Shown here: positions 34,001 to 41,036 of the stretch, one piece after another | Position numbering within the stretch: position 1 is the stretch's first letter | Layout: every line of letters starts with the position of its first letter | Assembly (NCBI GenBank): GCA_944474755.1 | Contig: OX104111.1 | Coordinates: 96,762,805 to 96,826,804, forward strand | Origin: Limnoperna fortunei | Lineage: Eukaryota > Mollusca > Bivalvia > Mytilida > Modiolidae | Reading direction: 5' to 3' | DNA: 64,000 bases | Notes under the pieces: model-generated | Told to the model about the DNA's origin: nothing | The model's input: only the letters and a program-made list of their open reading frames with translations | Database searches by the model: none | Position numbers and translations under genes: made by a program

Positions 34001-36410
34001 TAATAATTTAAATCTCGTATTTTTATAATATGGTTATGTATATGTAGATAAAGATCGGTATTAATTGGAACTACGACACCCATTTGTTGCATCCTCAAAT
34101 ATTTAAATACATAAATGTTGTTAATGCAACGCTCTTTGTAAAATAGAACCGTTCTAACAAAATGTTTCCGTAAACACGCAAATATTTTTAAAATTGTTTC
34201 AGTAAACATTGAATTTTTATGACTTGACTGATTCTATAATTATCACCTGGAGGACATAATCTGTAGCACGTGTAGAAGGATGCATAATAAACAGTTCTGA
34301 AATAAATAAAAATGTATGCATTTATGTTGAAATATTTTATATTAACACAATCATAATGTTTGCAATGTTATTCTCATCTGGTACCCTTTGTAGTTTAGAT
34401 CCTTTAAATTTCACCCCTGAAAAGTAGTGGAAATTGAAATGTAAAACTTTATTATATCATGTTTTGGGTTAAACCTATTTATTACGCCCTAGTTACATTT
34501 ATTCCCACATAAGCAACAAAGGCTGTAACATAAACAAATATTGTAACCTATATAGATGGAACACAAATTATTAATCGGACAGCATTTGTTATGTATACCC
34601 ATTGTATTAAGTGTTTTTGGTTAATTATAGCATAGCTTTTATTTGTTATATTTACCCGTTGCATCTCCTTTTTTTGGTTGACAAATGAGAAACTGTGAGC
34701 TGTGACTTTCATCACAAAATATGTTTGTATACCACACTTAAGAATACACATATCTGTGAAATAGTAATTTATGTTAAAAGATTACTATAGCCATATACCT
34801 TTTAACTCTACGCCTCACTTTAGAATAAATATATGCAGAAGTAAATATTTAGATTTAGTCACAGAACTAAGAAAATAAGGATTACTATAGCTAACTATGT
34901 TCATACCTTGTTCGTCTACAACTCTCCCAGCCAAACATCCCACACGCTGTTGTATATAGAACATTTTTTGCTGATGTTTGATAACACAGGTGAGCCTCTT
35001 TACCAATACAGACACTAAAATTTAACATAAATCATTCGTTAGAAAAATGTGCAATCGACATAAAATTTATAAAATGTAAAATGTTAAATAATTGGAAGCA
35101 GCACGAAATTTGCCACTGGATCAAAGACATCTAAAAAGAACAAGAAAGAATATAGGATGTTATAAATCAAGGTCCTTTTCGAATATAATCACGTTGCAGA
35201 CCACTCGCAAATAGGAAAGTATTTAAAGGCCGTTTGAAATCTTACTGCCTAATATTTTAAAAATAAATGGCATTAGATGTATAAGTATAGCTGTTCAAAT
35301 TGGAAAAAACACTACTTCATACATAATACTTGGGCACTTAGTTATCTTATCTTTCAAGATCCATTATCCACTTACATTAGTGTAAGTAATTGTTTTCACT
35401 GCGTTCGTTTTGTATATTTATTATGCTTACAACTTGGTATAAAATATTATAAAAATAGATGGTTAGTAAGAACTTTCAAGCATGCGTAGACTGGTGGATT
35501 AAAATTGCTTGATGACAGCTAGAGAACAAAAAAGCTATCAACAATAACTCTGATCTGACCTCTATCCTTTTAACTGTCAATTCACTGCCATCGTGCTACT
35601 TTGATTACTACTTGGACATAATGTTGCACAAAAATAAAATTTACCCGTTTTGATCCGGGGGTCACACAAATTTGCGCAGAAAGATAATTCATGTTCCACA
35701 TAAAATAGTGTGTTGAAATTTCCAACTTTTCAAGTTCTTCTTAAATCGATATACTAATCTATTGTTTAGTGGGTCACAGTGCCTCAACTACCAACTGGAA
35801 GTAATCGAAGTCTGCTTCACATGATAATAATGGATTATGCTTTATTTATTTGAGTATATTATATAAACTAAACATATCTGTAAATGTAATATAATCAGAG
35901 TGCAATAATTTTTTTAAATAAGATTGATTGTGTGATTGTCTAGCGATCAAATCACCGGAAAAAGAATGGGCGAATAGTGAAAAATTAACTGCCACTGGAA
36001 AAAGTCCGCGAAAGAGATATTTATTGTGCAAGGAGCGCGTGACTCACCAAATACGTTTCACTCTGTGGTCTGCGGTCAGGATTTTTTTCATTATAACCTG
36101 AAATCCTAATAGTATCTGTATAGTATTATCAGAATAATGGTACCATTAACTTTACTAAAGATAATACTAGCTTTAAAAAATTCATCGTTAGCAAACGTCT
36201 ATACAATAGTTATTTAAATGTGAACAGTTCTAACACGTTTTCAAATGCTGGTGTGCATCTCAAACTTTTGCGAAAACTATAAAAAAAACATACATTTAAA
36301 AAGCACAAAACTGATATAATTAATCAATTAATTACTTACAATGAGAAAATAACTCACCTCTGTACTACTGGAACTAATATTGTGAACAATATGCAATAAT
36401 CTATTATCAT
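9706..36410 (-). CDS. TSR-array type I membrane receptor (20 coding exons, predicted 1156 aa)
   Basis: Joining 20 exons (36358-36410, 34907-35014, 34247-34296, 33347-33538, fourteen 192-nt exons from 30757 down to 22459, 11392-11476, 9706-10000) gives exactly 3471 nt in one open frame. The order is: signal peptide (residues 1-18), six-cysteine EMI-like module (about 19-70), 15 TSR type-1 domains of 64 residues each, a transmembrane helix of about 22 hydrophobic residues followed by KRKSKR, and an acidic tail of about 100 residues with six tyrosines. All TSR exons are phase 1-1, so any can be lost or gained without a frameshift. TSRs are extracellular adhesion and recognition modules; the tail suggests signalling. 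The layout parallels EMI-EGF-transmembrane engulfment receptors, but the ligand and role are unknown. Exon junctions are my reading of splice consensus, not transcript data; the donor of exon 10 is broken. Confidence 0.85.
10001..11391. other. Intron 19 of the receptor gene
   Basis: The intron runs from donor GTGAGT (11391 on the minus strand) to the AG at 10001-10002. It contains no open exon. A segment from about 10498 to 10922 has 10-bp inverted ends (GCGAGCACAG), too little to call an element. Confidence 0.7.
11392..11476 (-). CDS. Receptor exon 19: transmembrane helix
   Basis: An 85-nt exon with acceptor TTTACATCACAG and strong donor AG|GTGAGT. Entered in phase 1 from a TSR exon, it reads LYYGIPG, then an unbroken run of L, I and V (about 18 residues), then the stop-transfer sequence KRKSK. 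It ends in phase 2, exactly what exon 20 needs. Too short to be found by open-frame length alone, it is supported by splice sites, phase and the clear membrane helix. Confidence 0.9.
11477..14161. other. Part of the 11-kb intron 18
   Basis: Non-coding, AT-rich, with no exon on either strand that fits the gene's phase. An imperfect inverted repeat sits at 13642-13759 (listed separately). Confidence 0.55.
13642..13759. repeat. Imperfect palindrome, about 50-bp arms
   Basis: The left arm (13642-13690, starting ATTATTTACGTTTTATGAAA) pairs with the right arm (13708-13759, ending TCAAAAAACGTAAATAACCT) with a few mismatches and a loop of about 17 nt. It could be a small foldback element. No flanking duplication was identified. 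Confidence 0.6.
14340..14648 (+). pseudogene. Decayed open frame of unknown identity
   Basis: From an ATG at 14340 one frame stays open for 103 codons except for three stops, all TGA (14424, 14538 and 14634), before a fourth TGA at 14649. The residues between stops look protein-like (starts [13 protein letters not shown]; later [13 protein letters not shown]). All-TGA stops fit CGA-to-TGA decay at methylated CpG, but splicing or chance is possible. No family recognised. Confidence 0.3.
14665..17513 (+). repeat. Left arm of long inverted repeat (2.85 kb)
   Basis: This arm is the reverse complement of 18048-20892 with only scattered single-base and homopolymer differences (for example near 14790, 15130, 15438 and 17107). 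By eye that is about 99.5 percent identity, the level expected of allelic copies or a very recent duplication. It carries a 3' SINE fragment (about 15458-15553) and a SINE copy split by about 200 bp of other sequence (16832-17306), both mirrored in the right arm. Beyond 17513 the left contig continues for 334 bp without a partner in the right contig. Confidence 0.9.
17848..18047. other. Assembly gap of exactly 200 N
   Basis: A fixed 200-N run is a scaffolding placeholder, so the true distance and even the join are unknown. The 24 bases just left of the gap (17824-17847) are the exact reverse complement of 14641-14664, just outside the left arm. Confidence 0.98.
18048..20892 (-). repeat. Right arm of long inverted repeat
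   Basis: Mirror of 14665-17513. It starts abruptly at the gap, in the middle of sequence that continues in the left arm, which suggests the gap hides its inner part. The outer end at 20892 abuts the 9-bp CCATAACAG repeat. The mirrored SINE parts lie at about 18240-18730 and 20015-20120. Confidence 0.9.
20811..20942 (+). other. Possible 3' terminal exon, unidentified
   Basis: After a CTTCAG acceptor-like site, one frame reads through the 83-bp repeat and across its boundary ([18 protein letters not shown], then [16 protein letters not shown]) to a TAA at 20940. The composition is protein-like on both sides of the boundary. It could be a host exon overlapped by the repeat or a chance read-through. 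No family recognised. Confidence 0.25.
20902..22458. other. Intron 18, donor-proximal part
   Basis: AT-rich with no recognised exon or element. The donor of exon 18 (GTACGT) lies at its right end. Confidence 0.55.
22459..22650 (-). CDS. Receptor exon 18: TSR type C, membrane-proximal
   Basis: A 192-nt phase 1-1 exon between acceptor CTTTTCAG and donor G|GTACGT. It encodes one group-1 TSR: tryptophan ladder [21 protein letters not shown] (a match to the O-fucosylation consensus CxxS/TCxxG) and six cysteines. The basic strand reads KRVRERTC rather than the SRNRNRTC of the A and B repeats, so with exon 17 it forms a separate pair. Confidence 0.92.
22761..22952 (-). CDS. Receptor exon 17: TSR type C
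   Basis: 192 nt, acceptor GTTTCAG, donor G|GTTAGT. The TSR has [13 protein letters not shown] and CNVTCGGG, closely similar to exon 18 and only 110 bp from it, so the two probably arose by local duplication. Confidence 0.92.
22953..24888. other. Intron 16 with one SINE
   Basis: Non-coding except for the SINE at 23474-23750. No extra TSR exon was found on the minus strand. Confidence 0.7.
23474..23750 (-). repeat. tRNA-derived SINE
   Basis: Minus-strand copy with (CAAA)n tail at 23474-23497, the family 3' end, the body, and the tRNA-like head ending at GAGACCTCGGTGACCGAGTG (23731-23750). Confidence 0.85.
24889..25080 (-). CDS. Receptor exon 16: TSR type A, GC donor
   Basis: 192 nt, acceptor preceding TTGATGGAGG. 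TSR with [21 protein letters not shown] and six cysteines. The donor is G|GCAAAC where sister A exons have GT (for example GTAAAC in exon 9). GC-AG introns are a known minority class, so the exon can still be used, perhaps less efficiently. The last residues are QCSG instead of PCPG. Confidence 0.88.
25430..25621 (-). CDS. Receptor exon 15: TSR type B
   Basis: 192 nt, acceptor TTGTAG, donor A|GTAAAT. Type-[33 protein letters not shown], ending NPCPS across the junction. Canonical sites and an intact frame. Confidence 0.92.
25943..26134 (-). CDS. Receptor exon 14: TSR type A
   Basis: 192 nt with canonical acceptor and donor G|GTGAAC. Type-[33 protein letters not shown]. One conserved residue pair differs ([12 protein letters not shown]). 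Confidence 0.92.
26363..26554 (-). CDS. Receptor exon 13: TSR type B
   Basis: 192 nt, acceptor TTGTAG, donor A|GTAATT. Type-B TSR with [13 protein letters not shown] and CSLSCGGG. Intact. Confidence 0.92.
26879..27070 (-). CDS. Receptor exon 12: TSR type A
   Basis: 192 nt, donor G|GTGAGC. Type-A TSR with [13 protein letters not shown] and CTATCGGG. Very close in sequence, flanks included, to exon 14, indicating duplication of the exon pair. Confidence 0.92.
27359..27550 (-). CDS. Receptor exon 11: TSR type B
   Basis: 192 nt, donor A|GTAAAT. Type-B TSR with CSLSCGGG. It follows another B exon (exon 10) because the A exon that should lie between is truncated (27672-27695), so this is the one place where the A/B alternation breaks. 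Confidence 0.92.
27672..27695 (-). pseudogene. Truncated TSR type-A exon
   Basis: A normal acceptor and the first eight codons of an A exon (VDGGWSSY) are present, then the sequence departs and the rest of the 192-nt exon is gone. The flanking intron matches that of intact A exons, so an internal deletion removed most of one repeat. Confidence 0.8.
28023..28214 (-). CDS. Receptor exon 10: TSR type B with broken donor
   Basis: 192 nt with a full type-B TSR ([16 protein letters not shown]). At the 3' edge, where sister exons read CCAA|GTAAAT, this copy reads CTAA|ATAAAT: the donor GT has become AT and a conserved proline has become leucine. The exon is probably skipped. Because it is phase 1-1 and 192 nt, skipping gives a 14-TSR protein of 1092 residues without a frameshift. 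Confidence 0.75.
   Translation of the reverse strand: MMEIGRHTVVGTHGHPVLCLVVVDRNQDIETEHVLTLYRSLVEKNVPDVQAIIQQPTAILIHV
28524..28715 (-). CDS. Receptor exon 9: TSR type A
   Basis: 192 nt, donor G|GTAAAC. Type-[25 protein letters not shown]. First of three A exons (with exons 7 and 5) spaced about 1.02 kb apart. Confidence 0.92.
29039..29230 (-). CDS. Receptor exon 8: TSR type B
   Basis: 192 nt, donor A|GTAAAT. Type-B TSR with CSLSCGGG. Nearly identical to exon 6, which starts 1021 bp away. The two differ by one visible residue (N to Y after RTCS). Confidence 0.92.
29546..29737 (-). CDS. Receptor exon 7: TSR type A
   Basis: 192 nt, donor G|GTATAC. Type-A TSR with CTATCGGG. Nearly identical to exon 5, but starts VDVDWSSY where others have VDGGWS. 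Confidence 0.92.
30060..30251 (-). CDS. Receptor exon 6: TSR type B
   Basis: 192 nt, donor A|GTAAAT. Type-B TSR. Part of the youngest duplicate of the 1021-bp A+B unit, with introns as similar as the exons. Confidence 0.92.
30566..30757 (-). CDS. Receptor exon 5: TSR type A
   Basis: 192 nt, donor G|GTATAC. Type-A TSR with [13 protein letters not shown] and CTATCGGG. First intact repeat of the A/B array; a dead B exon lies before it. Confidence 0.92.
31080..31275 (-). pseudogene. Dead TSR type-B exon
   Basis: Aligned with B exons it keeps VDGEWST, LSCGG, RNRTCS and KECIGSS, but it has at least three in-frame stops (two within the tryptophan region, one replacing the final PC cysteine segment), and the donor edge no longer matches. 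It sits just where the next B repeat of the array would be expected. Confidence 0.88.
31276..33346. other. Intron 4, distal part
   Basis: Non-coding apart from the SINE at 32601-32863. About 430 bp (roughly 32435-32870) including the SINE are absent from the duplicated copy near 42255. Confidence 0.65.
32601..32863 (-). repeat. tRNA-derived SINE
   Basis: Minus-strand copy with TTTGTTTG tail remnant, the family body (gagtcgagagcaccctgcc) and a tRNA-like head (TTGGCCGAGTGATTAAGG on the minus strand). Missing from the paralogous segment at 41037-45217. Confidence 0.85.
33347..33538 (-). CDS. Receptor exon 4: first TSR, divergent
   Basis: 192 nt, acceptor CAATTAG, donor G|GTTTGT, phase 1-1. TSR with [13 protein letters not shown] and SRTRSRSC. 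The cysteine motif is CTKDCGSG: aspartate replaces the Ser/Thr that would carry O-fucose, so this is the only TSR of the 15 without the POFUT2 consensus. It also lacks the PQYGG/PQFGG turn of the A and B repeats. Confidence 0.9.
34247..34296 (-). CDS. Receptor exon 3: end of EMI-like module
   Basis: A 50-nt exon with acceptor ATTTCAG and donor G|GTGATA, entered in phase 2 and left in phase 1. It encodes [17 protein letters not shown]. The CxxxCPPG end resembles the C-terminal CCPG signature of EMI domains. Confidence 0.8.
34907..35014 (-). CDS. Receptor exon 2: cysteine-rich EMI-like module
   Basis: 108 nt, acceptor AAATTTTAG, donor AG|GTATGA. In the phase set by exon 1 it encodes 35 residues with four cysteines ([21 protein letters not shown]). 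With exon 3 it forms a compact six-cysteine unit ahead of the TSRs. EMI assignment is by cysteine and aromatic pattern ([14 protein letters not shown]...CYRLCPPG) and is tentative; a profile search would decide. Confidence 0.8.
36358..36410 (-). CDS. Receptor exon 1: signal peptide
   Basis: ATG at 36410, 17 codons plus two bases, then the strong donor AG|GTGAGT. The peptide [17 protein letters not shown] is a hydrophobic secretory signal; with the next exon it continues as S-VCIG, a plausible cleavage region. The phase fits exon 2 exactly. Confidence 0.85.
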
Positions 36411-36496
36411 TGTGGAATATGTAGAATGGTGAATGTACCTTGAACTGAACATTACAAATCAGGTCACAATACTGGTAATAACAACAATACTTGAGA

Positions 36497-36503
36497 TTTT
36501 ATA
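36497..36503 (-). promoter_or_regulatory. TATA box candidate of the receptor gene
   Basis: The minus strand reads TATAAAA 87-93 bp upstream of the start codon, which would place transcription start near 36470 and give a 5' UTR of about 60 nt, if no upstream non-coding exon exists. Confidence 0.45.
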
Positions 36504-36581
36504 CATAGAACTAAGTTGTTTTTAAGAAGACACTTAACTGTCTCAGTCCTACAGTCACTAGTTCTGTTTTCATAAACGCAG

Positions 36582-36591
36582 TTTCACTTCC
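36582..36591 (-). promoter_or_regulatory. Ets-IRF composite-like site
   Basis: The minus strand reads GGAAGTGAAA, an exact match to the vertebrate Ets-IRF composite element GGAAnnGAAA used by PU.1 and IRF factors in immune cells. It lies about 80 bp upstream of the TATA candidate. Function in a mollusc is inference. Confidence 0.3.
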
Positions 36592-36603
36592 TTGTTAGGA
36601 ACT

Positions 36604-37209
36604 CTTAACAGAGAATGTTAAATAGAACATTCATACAGGAAAAGGGTTGTACATGAGAATCATGCCAACAACCTCAGAATTAAGACTATGTTGAGTTCAA
36701 AGGCAACGATTGAATGATATCTTCCTTCTTACTTGTATGTTTAAAATATTCATAATAATCTTAACAAAGTGTTTTCAGAGTATTTCTGGGAAATTGTCTG
36801 CACCAACTTGTATTAAGCTGTACTTCTAATGAAAATGTCTACACATATATTTTATCTACAAACTGACAATGAGCATGAATACCTTTAGCGGGAACTAAAC
36901 AGATTGTCCAGTTTGTCCATCGGTGCTGGATTGGGCATGCTCTTTCTTGTTGGGGTTGTCGTGTTATATTCGACAGGTTTACCCGAAGGCCATATTGTTG
37001 AAACATTTGAAAGCATTCATATTCTTTATTTCACCGAGATAATAATTTTGTCTTTCACAGGACAATATTCATCCTTCGTACATTATTATAATATATATTA
37101 AACTATTAAAGACAACAATTTTAAAGAATTTATGCATGGATATTACAATTGCAATATTAGACAAAAGTTGTTATCACAATATGAAAACATGTATAGTTAC
37201 TTTAATTCG
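36604..37209. other. Upstream region, nothing else recognised
   Basis: AT-rich; the open frame at 36904-37101 has no coding support. Confidence 0.45.
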
Positions 37210-37462
37210 TTGTTTTTGTTTTTATTGAATGGTGTTCAACGCCAGTTTCAGCAATTTTTAAGTTATACCATAGTGTCCATTTTTTTATTGCGGAAGAAGC
37301 CGGAGTACCCGGAGAAAACCCCGACATTTGTTTAGAAAACTGGCAATACTTGTCAATTAAGATTAAGATTGTCCACAGTGAGACTCGAACCCGCAACCTC
37401 TCTGTTGATAGATTACGTGATCAATAGTTGATGAACTATCCTAACCATTCGCCTCCGAAACG
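37210..37462 (-). repeat. tRNA-derived SINE
   Basis: Minus-strand copy with the family 3' end (GAATGGTGTTCAACGCC), body and head (box B complement GACTCGAACCCGCAACC). The middle has a small deletion between the tRNA-like and body parts. Confidence 0.82.
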
Positions 37463-38719
37463 GGCACGGAGTTTTTAACCTACCTGTAAACAAATTCATA
37501 CTTAAAAAATGAAATATGAAGTGTGGGATTTGAAAACAGTAATTTTAGATGTTAAAAATATAAAAACCTTTAAAAGAAACAAGATTAAACTAACACTTTT
37601 AGCATCACTATTATAAAGTTTGTTCAAAAGAAACTTTTTACGAAATGTATCCTAAACTAAAGGATTATGCAGAAAATTAAATATTATATAGTAATCACGT
37701 TAAATTATTCCATCTTACAGAGTTTTGGATTAATGAATAAAAAAGTTATAAATAATATATAATTCACAAATCATCAGAAACTTAACTACTTGATAATGTT
37801 TGCAAAGTTCAAAGATTAAGAAGCAGTTTTATTTCTGAAAAGTTTCATTTTTGGGAAGGATGGAAATCCTAAATGTTGTTTATAGATTTATATATGATGA
37901 TTTCAGTTTACAGTATTATCTACGCATCACAGGTAATTGCTTATATGCATCGTATATTAATGCATATACAGTGTCATCTCATAGTCTGATGGAATATGCT
38001 GACTCAGCTTCCCATCTACCTCACTTAGGTTGACAACTATCTTACAGCTATATCATGAAATCCTTCGACTTGTAAAGTTGATAAATATTTAAATAAATTG
38101 ACTTTTTAATTAGTTCTATGTTTCTATTTTGATATTCTTATTTTGTAAACATCCTAAAGGTTTAAATAAATTTTAAATTTTACATACAGATTATTCCCGA
38201 AAAGTCTATAAATTATTTTACAAAAAATAACAGATATTCCTGAAACGTTTACACACGAAATGTTAGTTATTATACAGGTAAATTACATGCAAGAAACCTT
38301 CAACGGGACTCTTTGTAACCATTTAATAATTACGAGTAGACGTTTTGGGAACACACCATTCTGTCTAAAAATGACAGCAAAACTACTTCTATAAGACTTT
38401 TCATTGTTTCTCAACCTCTTCTGTAGAAACGAATTGTGTATAAAGTCTGCTTACTTAAAGGTTTTTATAATATAACATCAATATAATGTTGATTCTACAA
38501 AAAATACCCATGACGATAAGTATCAAAAAACAGACTTCACACATATCCACTTTAATTTTCATACATATCATTCTCATGGACTGTTGTCTCATACATATCA
38601 TTCTACATTGGCATGTAAATAATACTACTGTATTTGTTATTTGTATCACTATGTAATATTAATATCCAGTCAGAGTATACAGTACCTAATGCCTCAGTAT
38701 TCATGAAGCTTAGTGTGCT
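37463..38719. other. Non-coding, nothing recognised
   Basis: AT-rich with only short random open frames. Confidence 0.5.
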
Positions 38720-38970
38720 TGTATGGACTCGCTAAATGAACTTCATCCACGGGTCTTCAGTAACCAAGTTAGTCATCAACTATTCATCATTTGCCTTTCA
38801 ACACTGAGGATGCGAGAAGGGTGTGCTCGACTACAAACTTAATTGTTTTTCTAACAAATGTTGTTTTTCACCGGGTACTCGATTCTACCCCCCCCCCCCA
38901 AAAAAAACGATGCTATCACGTGCACACAGGTGAAAAATTACTGAAATTAAACTCCAAACAAACAAATTAC
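38720..38970 (+). repeat. Degraded tRNA-derived SINE
   Basis: Plus-strand copy with eroded head (GGTCTTCAGTAACCAAGTTAG), CAACACTGAGGATGCGAG, GGGTGTGCTCGACTACAA and the tail GTGAAAAATTACTGAAATTAAAC. Interrupted by a poly-C/poly-A stretch. Confidence 0.65.
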
Positions 38971-39065
38971 TTTTTTCAAATCCCACACTTCATATATAAT
39001 TAAATATTGATTAAGCAATCAAACGTTTGAATTGCAAACCGATCGTTTTATTTACATTTCTAGTC

Positions 39066-39326
39066 AGGGGCCGCGGTGGCCGAGTGGTCAAGGTAGTTCG
39101 TCTACTATTGTTCACGTGGTCTGTCAACACTGAAATTGCGGGTTCGATTCTCACTGCAGGCAGGGTGTTCTCGACTCCAATCTTAATTGACAAGGATTGC
39201 CATTCTTCCTACCGCAGGTCGGGGGTCTCTCCGGGCACTCCGGCTTCCTCCCCCAATAAAACTGGACGCCATGAAATAGATGAAAAATTGCTGAAAGTGG
39301 CGTTAAAACACCATTCAAACACACAT
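39066..39326 (+). repeat. tRNA-derived SINE, best-preserved copy
   Basis: Box A is near perfect (GTGGCCGAGTGGTCAAGG, tRNA-Leu/Ser-like), and box B GGTTCGATTCT follows about 60 nt later. The body and 3' end (GCTGAAAGTGGCGTTAAAAC) are intact. This copy could serve as the family reference for this window. Confidence 0.9.
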
Positions 39327-41036
39327 TTCAAGTCCAAGTGCTATAAGAGCTTTTGTGCTTGTTCTGCAAACATTTGTTCTTTGCAATAGAGCGTCGTTTT
39401 ATAGATTACTATATATTGTTATCGACTATTTCAAGTGTTGAGCTTAAAGTTTTGTTGAACTCTCATTTTACGTTATATTACGACCTCTGTTTTAGCAGTA
39501 CTTATAGATAAATACTATAATTTGCCCTTTCTACCTCACTGTTTTACACATTCCATTATACCTGTGTCAGTACATTGGAAATTTTCAAAAACGATTGACT
39601 AAATCACTTATATATTATCGGATAGTCTAAGATCATCAAGTTTCGTATCAAGGTACACATCTTGGAACAAAAAAGTTAAATTGATTCTATTGTATACATC
39701 AGATATAGGTGAGTCATATTATACAACACAAAATTCATTTACAATAGTCAATTAAGGTACTATCAGCAACTAATATACAACGCTAACATGTTTAAAAGTT
39801 ATTTTGCTTTTGCCTTTATCGTAACCCAATCTTCCGTTCTATAAATATTAATACACTCTTACACATTTTGACAATTTGTTTTTAACAAATTTTTTACTAT
39901 GCCAACATCTGGTGAACACCTGACAGTTTGTATATTTATATCAATACGTAACAAGAGTATTTTTTAAAGTATCAATATCCAAATGGCTTTAAATATCCTA
40001 AATTTACAAACAATTCGTTATTTGGAATAATACAATATAGTTTTCTGGAAGTGCATGCATTGAAGTCTATATATAATTAAACACAATTTCCATTACTTAA
40101 AAAGGATATGCATTATTCAGGATCTACACAGGGAATATATGCCCGTATATGGTAAATGCATGACAAAAAATTTTAATCAAAACTGGTTTCAATATCTCCT
40201 CATACAGCGAATACGGTCTGATATCTCTTTCTTGATTAACCATTTACATTGTAGGAATTCAGAAGACACATTACTTCAACAGAATATAAGTTCATATTCA
40301 ATATGTTCTCGCCATATCATTTTCAAGGAAAAATATTAGATACCAAATATAAATAATTATGAACTCTGTTGAATTAAAATGGAAAACAGAAAGTAATGCT
40401 AGAGGTATCTCTCGCGTTCGTCTGATTTCTGGAAGGGAGTAAGAGACTCGGCATTGAATAGAACTTAAATGGCAGAAGCATACAATAAACATCATAAAAC
40501 GGAGATATATTTCGCATTATTCACCGTCGCATAAGAATATAGTGAAAGGCATAAAAATATTTACAAACAAACCTTACAATGACAAAAACTTTTACATTAG
40601 TTCCACATTGCTTACAGAACATTAATATTCAAAACAAAGTATTAAACTAAAATTAATAACCCATCTTATCAAAAATGGGAACTATACATGCATGAAAACG
40701 TAAGCTTTAAGGTTTAATAAACAAAGTACAAAGAAACGAATTCCAAATTACAAAAAGTTCAGTTCATTAGGGTGGGTGGTTAACCTACAAACCATATAAT
40801 CCTAAATGTGAAATGTTTGTGTAGCTGCAACACATGACGTATTCGCTATCTTTTTGGAGATACCAGTAGGCAGATAATAATAGCAACTGATCAATTAAAT
40901 CGGTTTCAAACAATTTAACTTGCAAATAACATATATGCTTTGTGTTAAAAAATTGTTATGTAACTAGAAAACCTTTTCGCCATTTTATTTTGCTTGCAAC
41001 AGGTCCCAGACTTACATGTAATCAGACGTAAAACTA
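39327..41036. other. Non-coding, nothing recognised
   Basis: AT-rich. No exon-like segments bounded by splice sites were seen. Confidence 0.5.

Noticed and set aside
39075..39150. A possible genuine tRNA gene at the head of the best SINE
   Set aside because: Box A and box B are good, but the sequence continues into the shared SINE body and lacks a paired acceptor stem.
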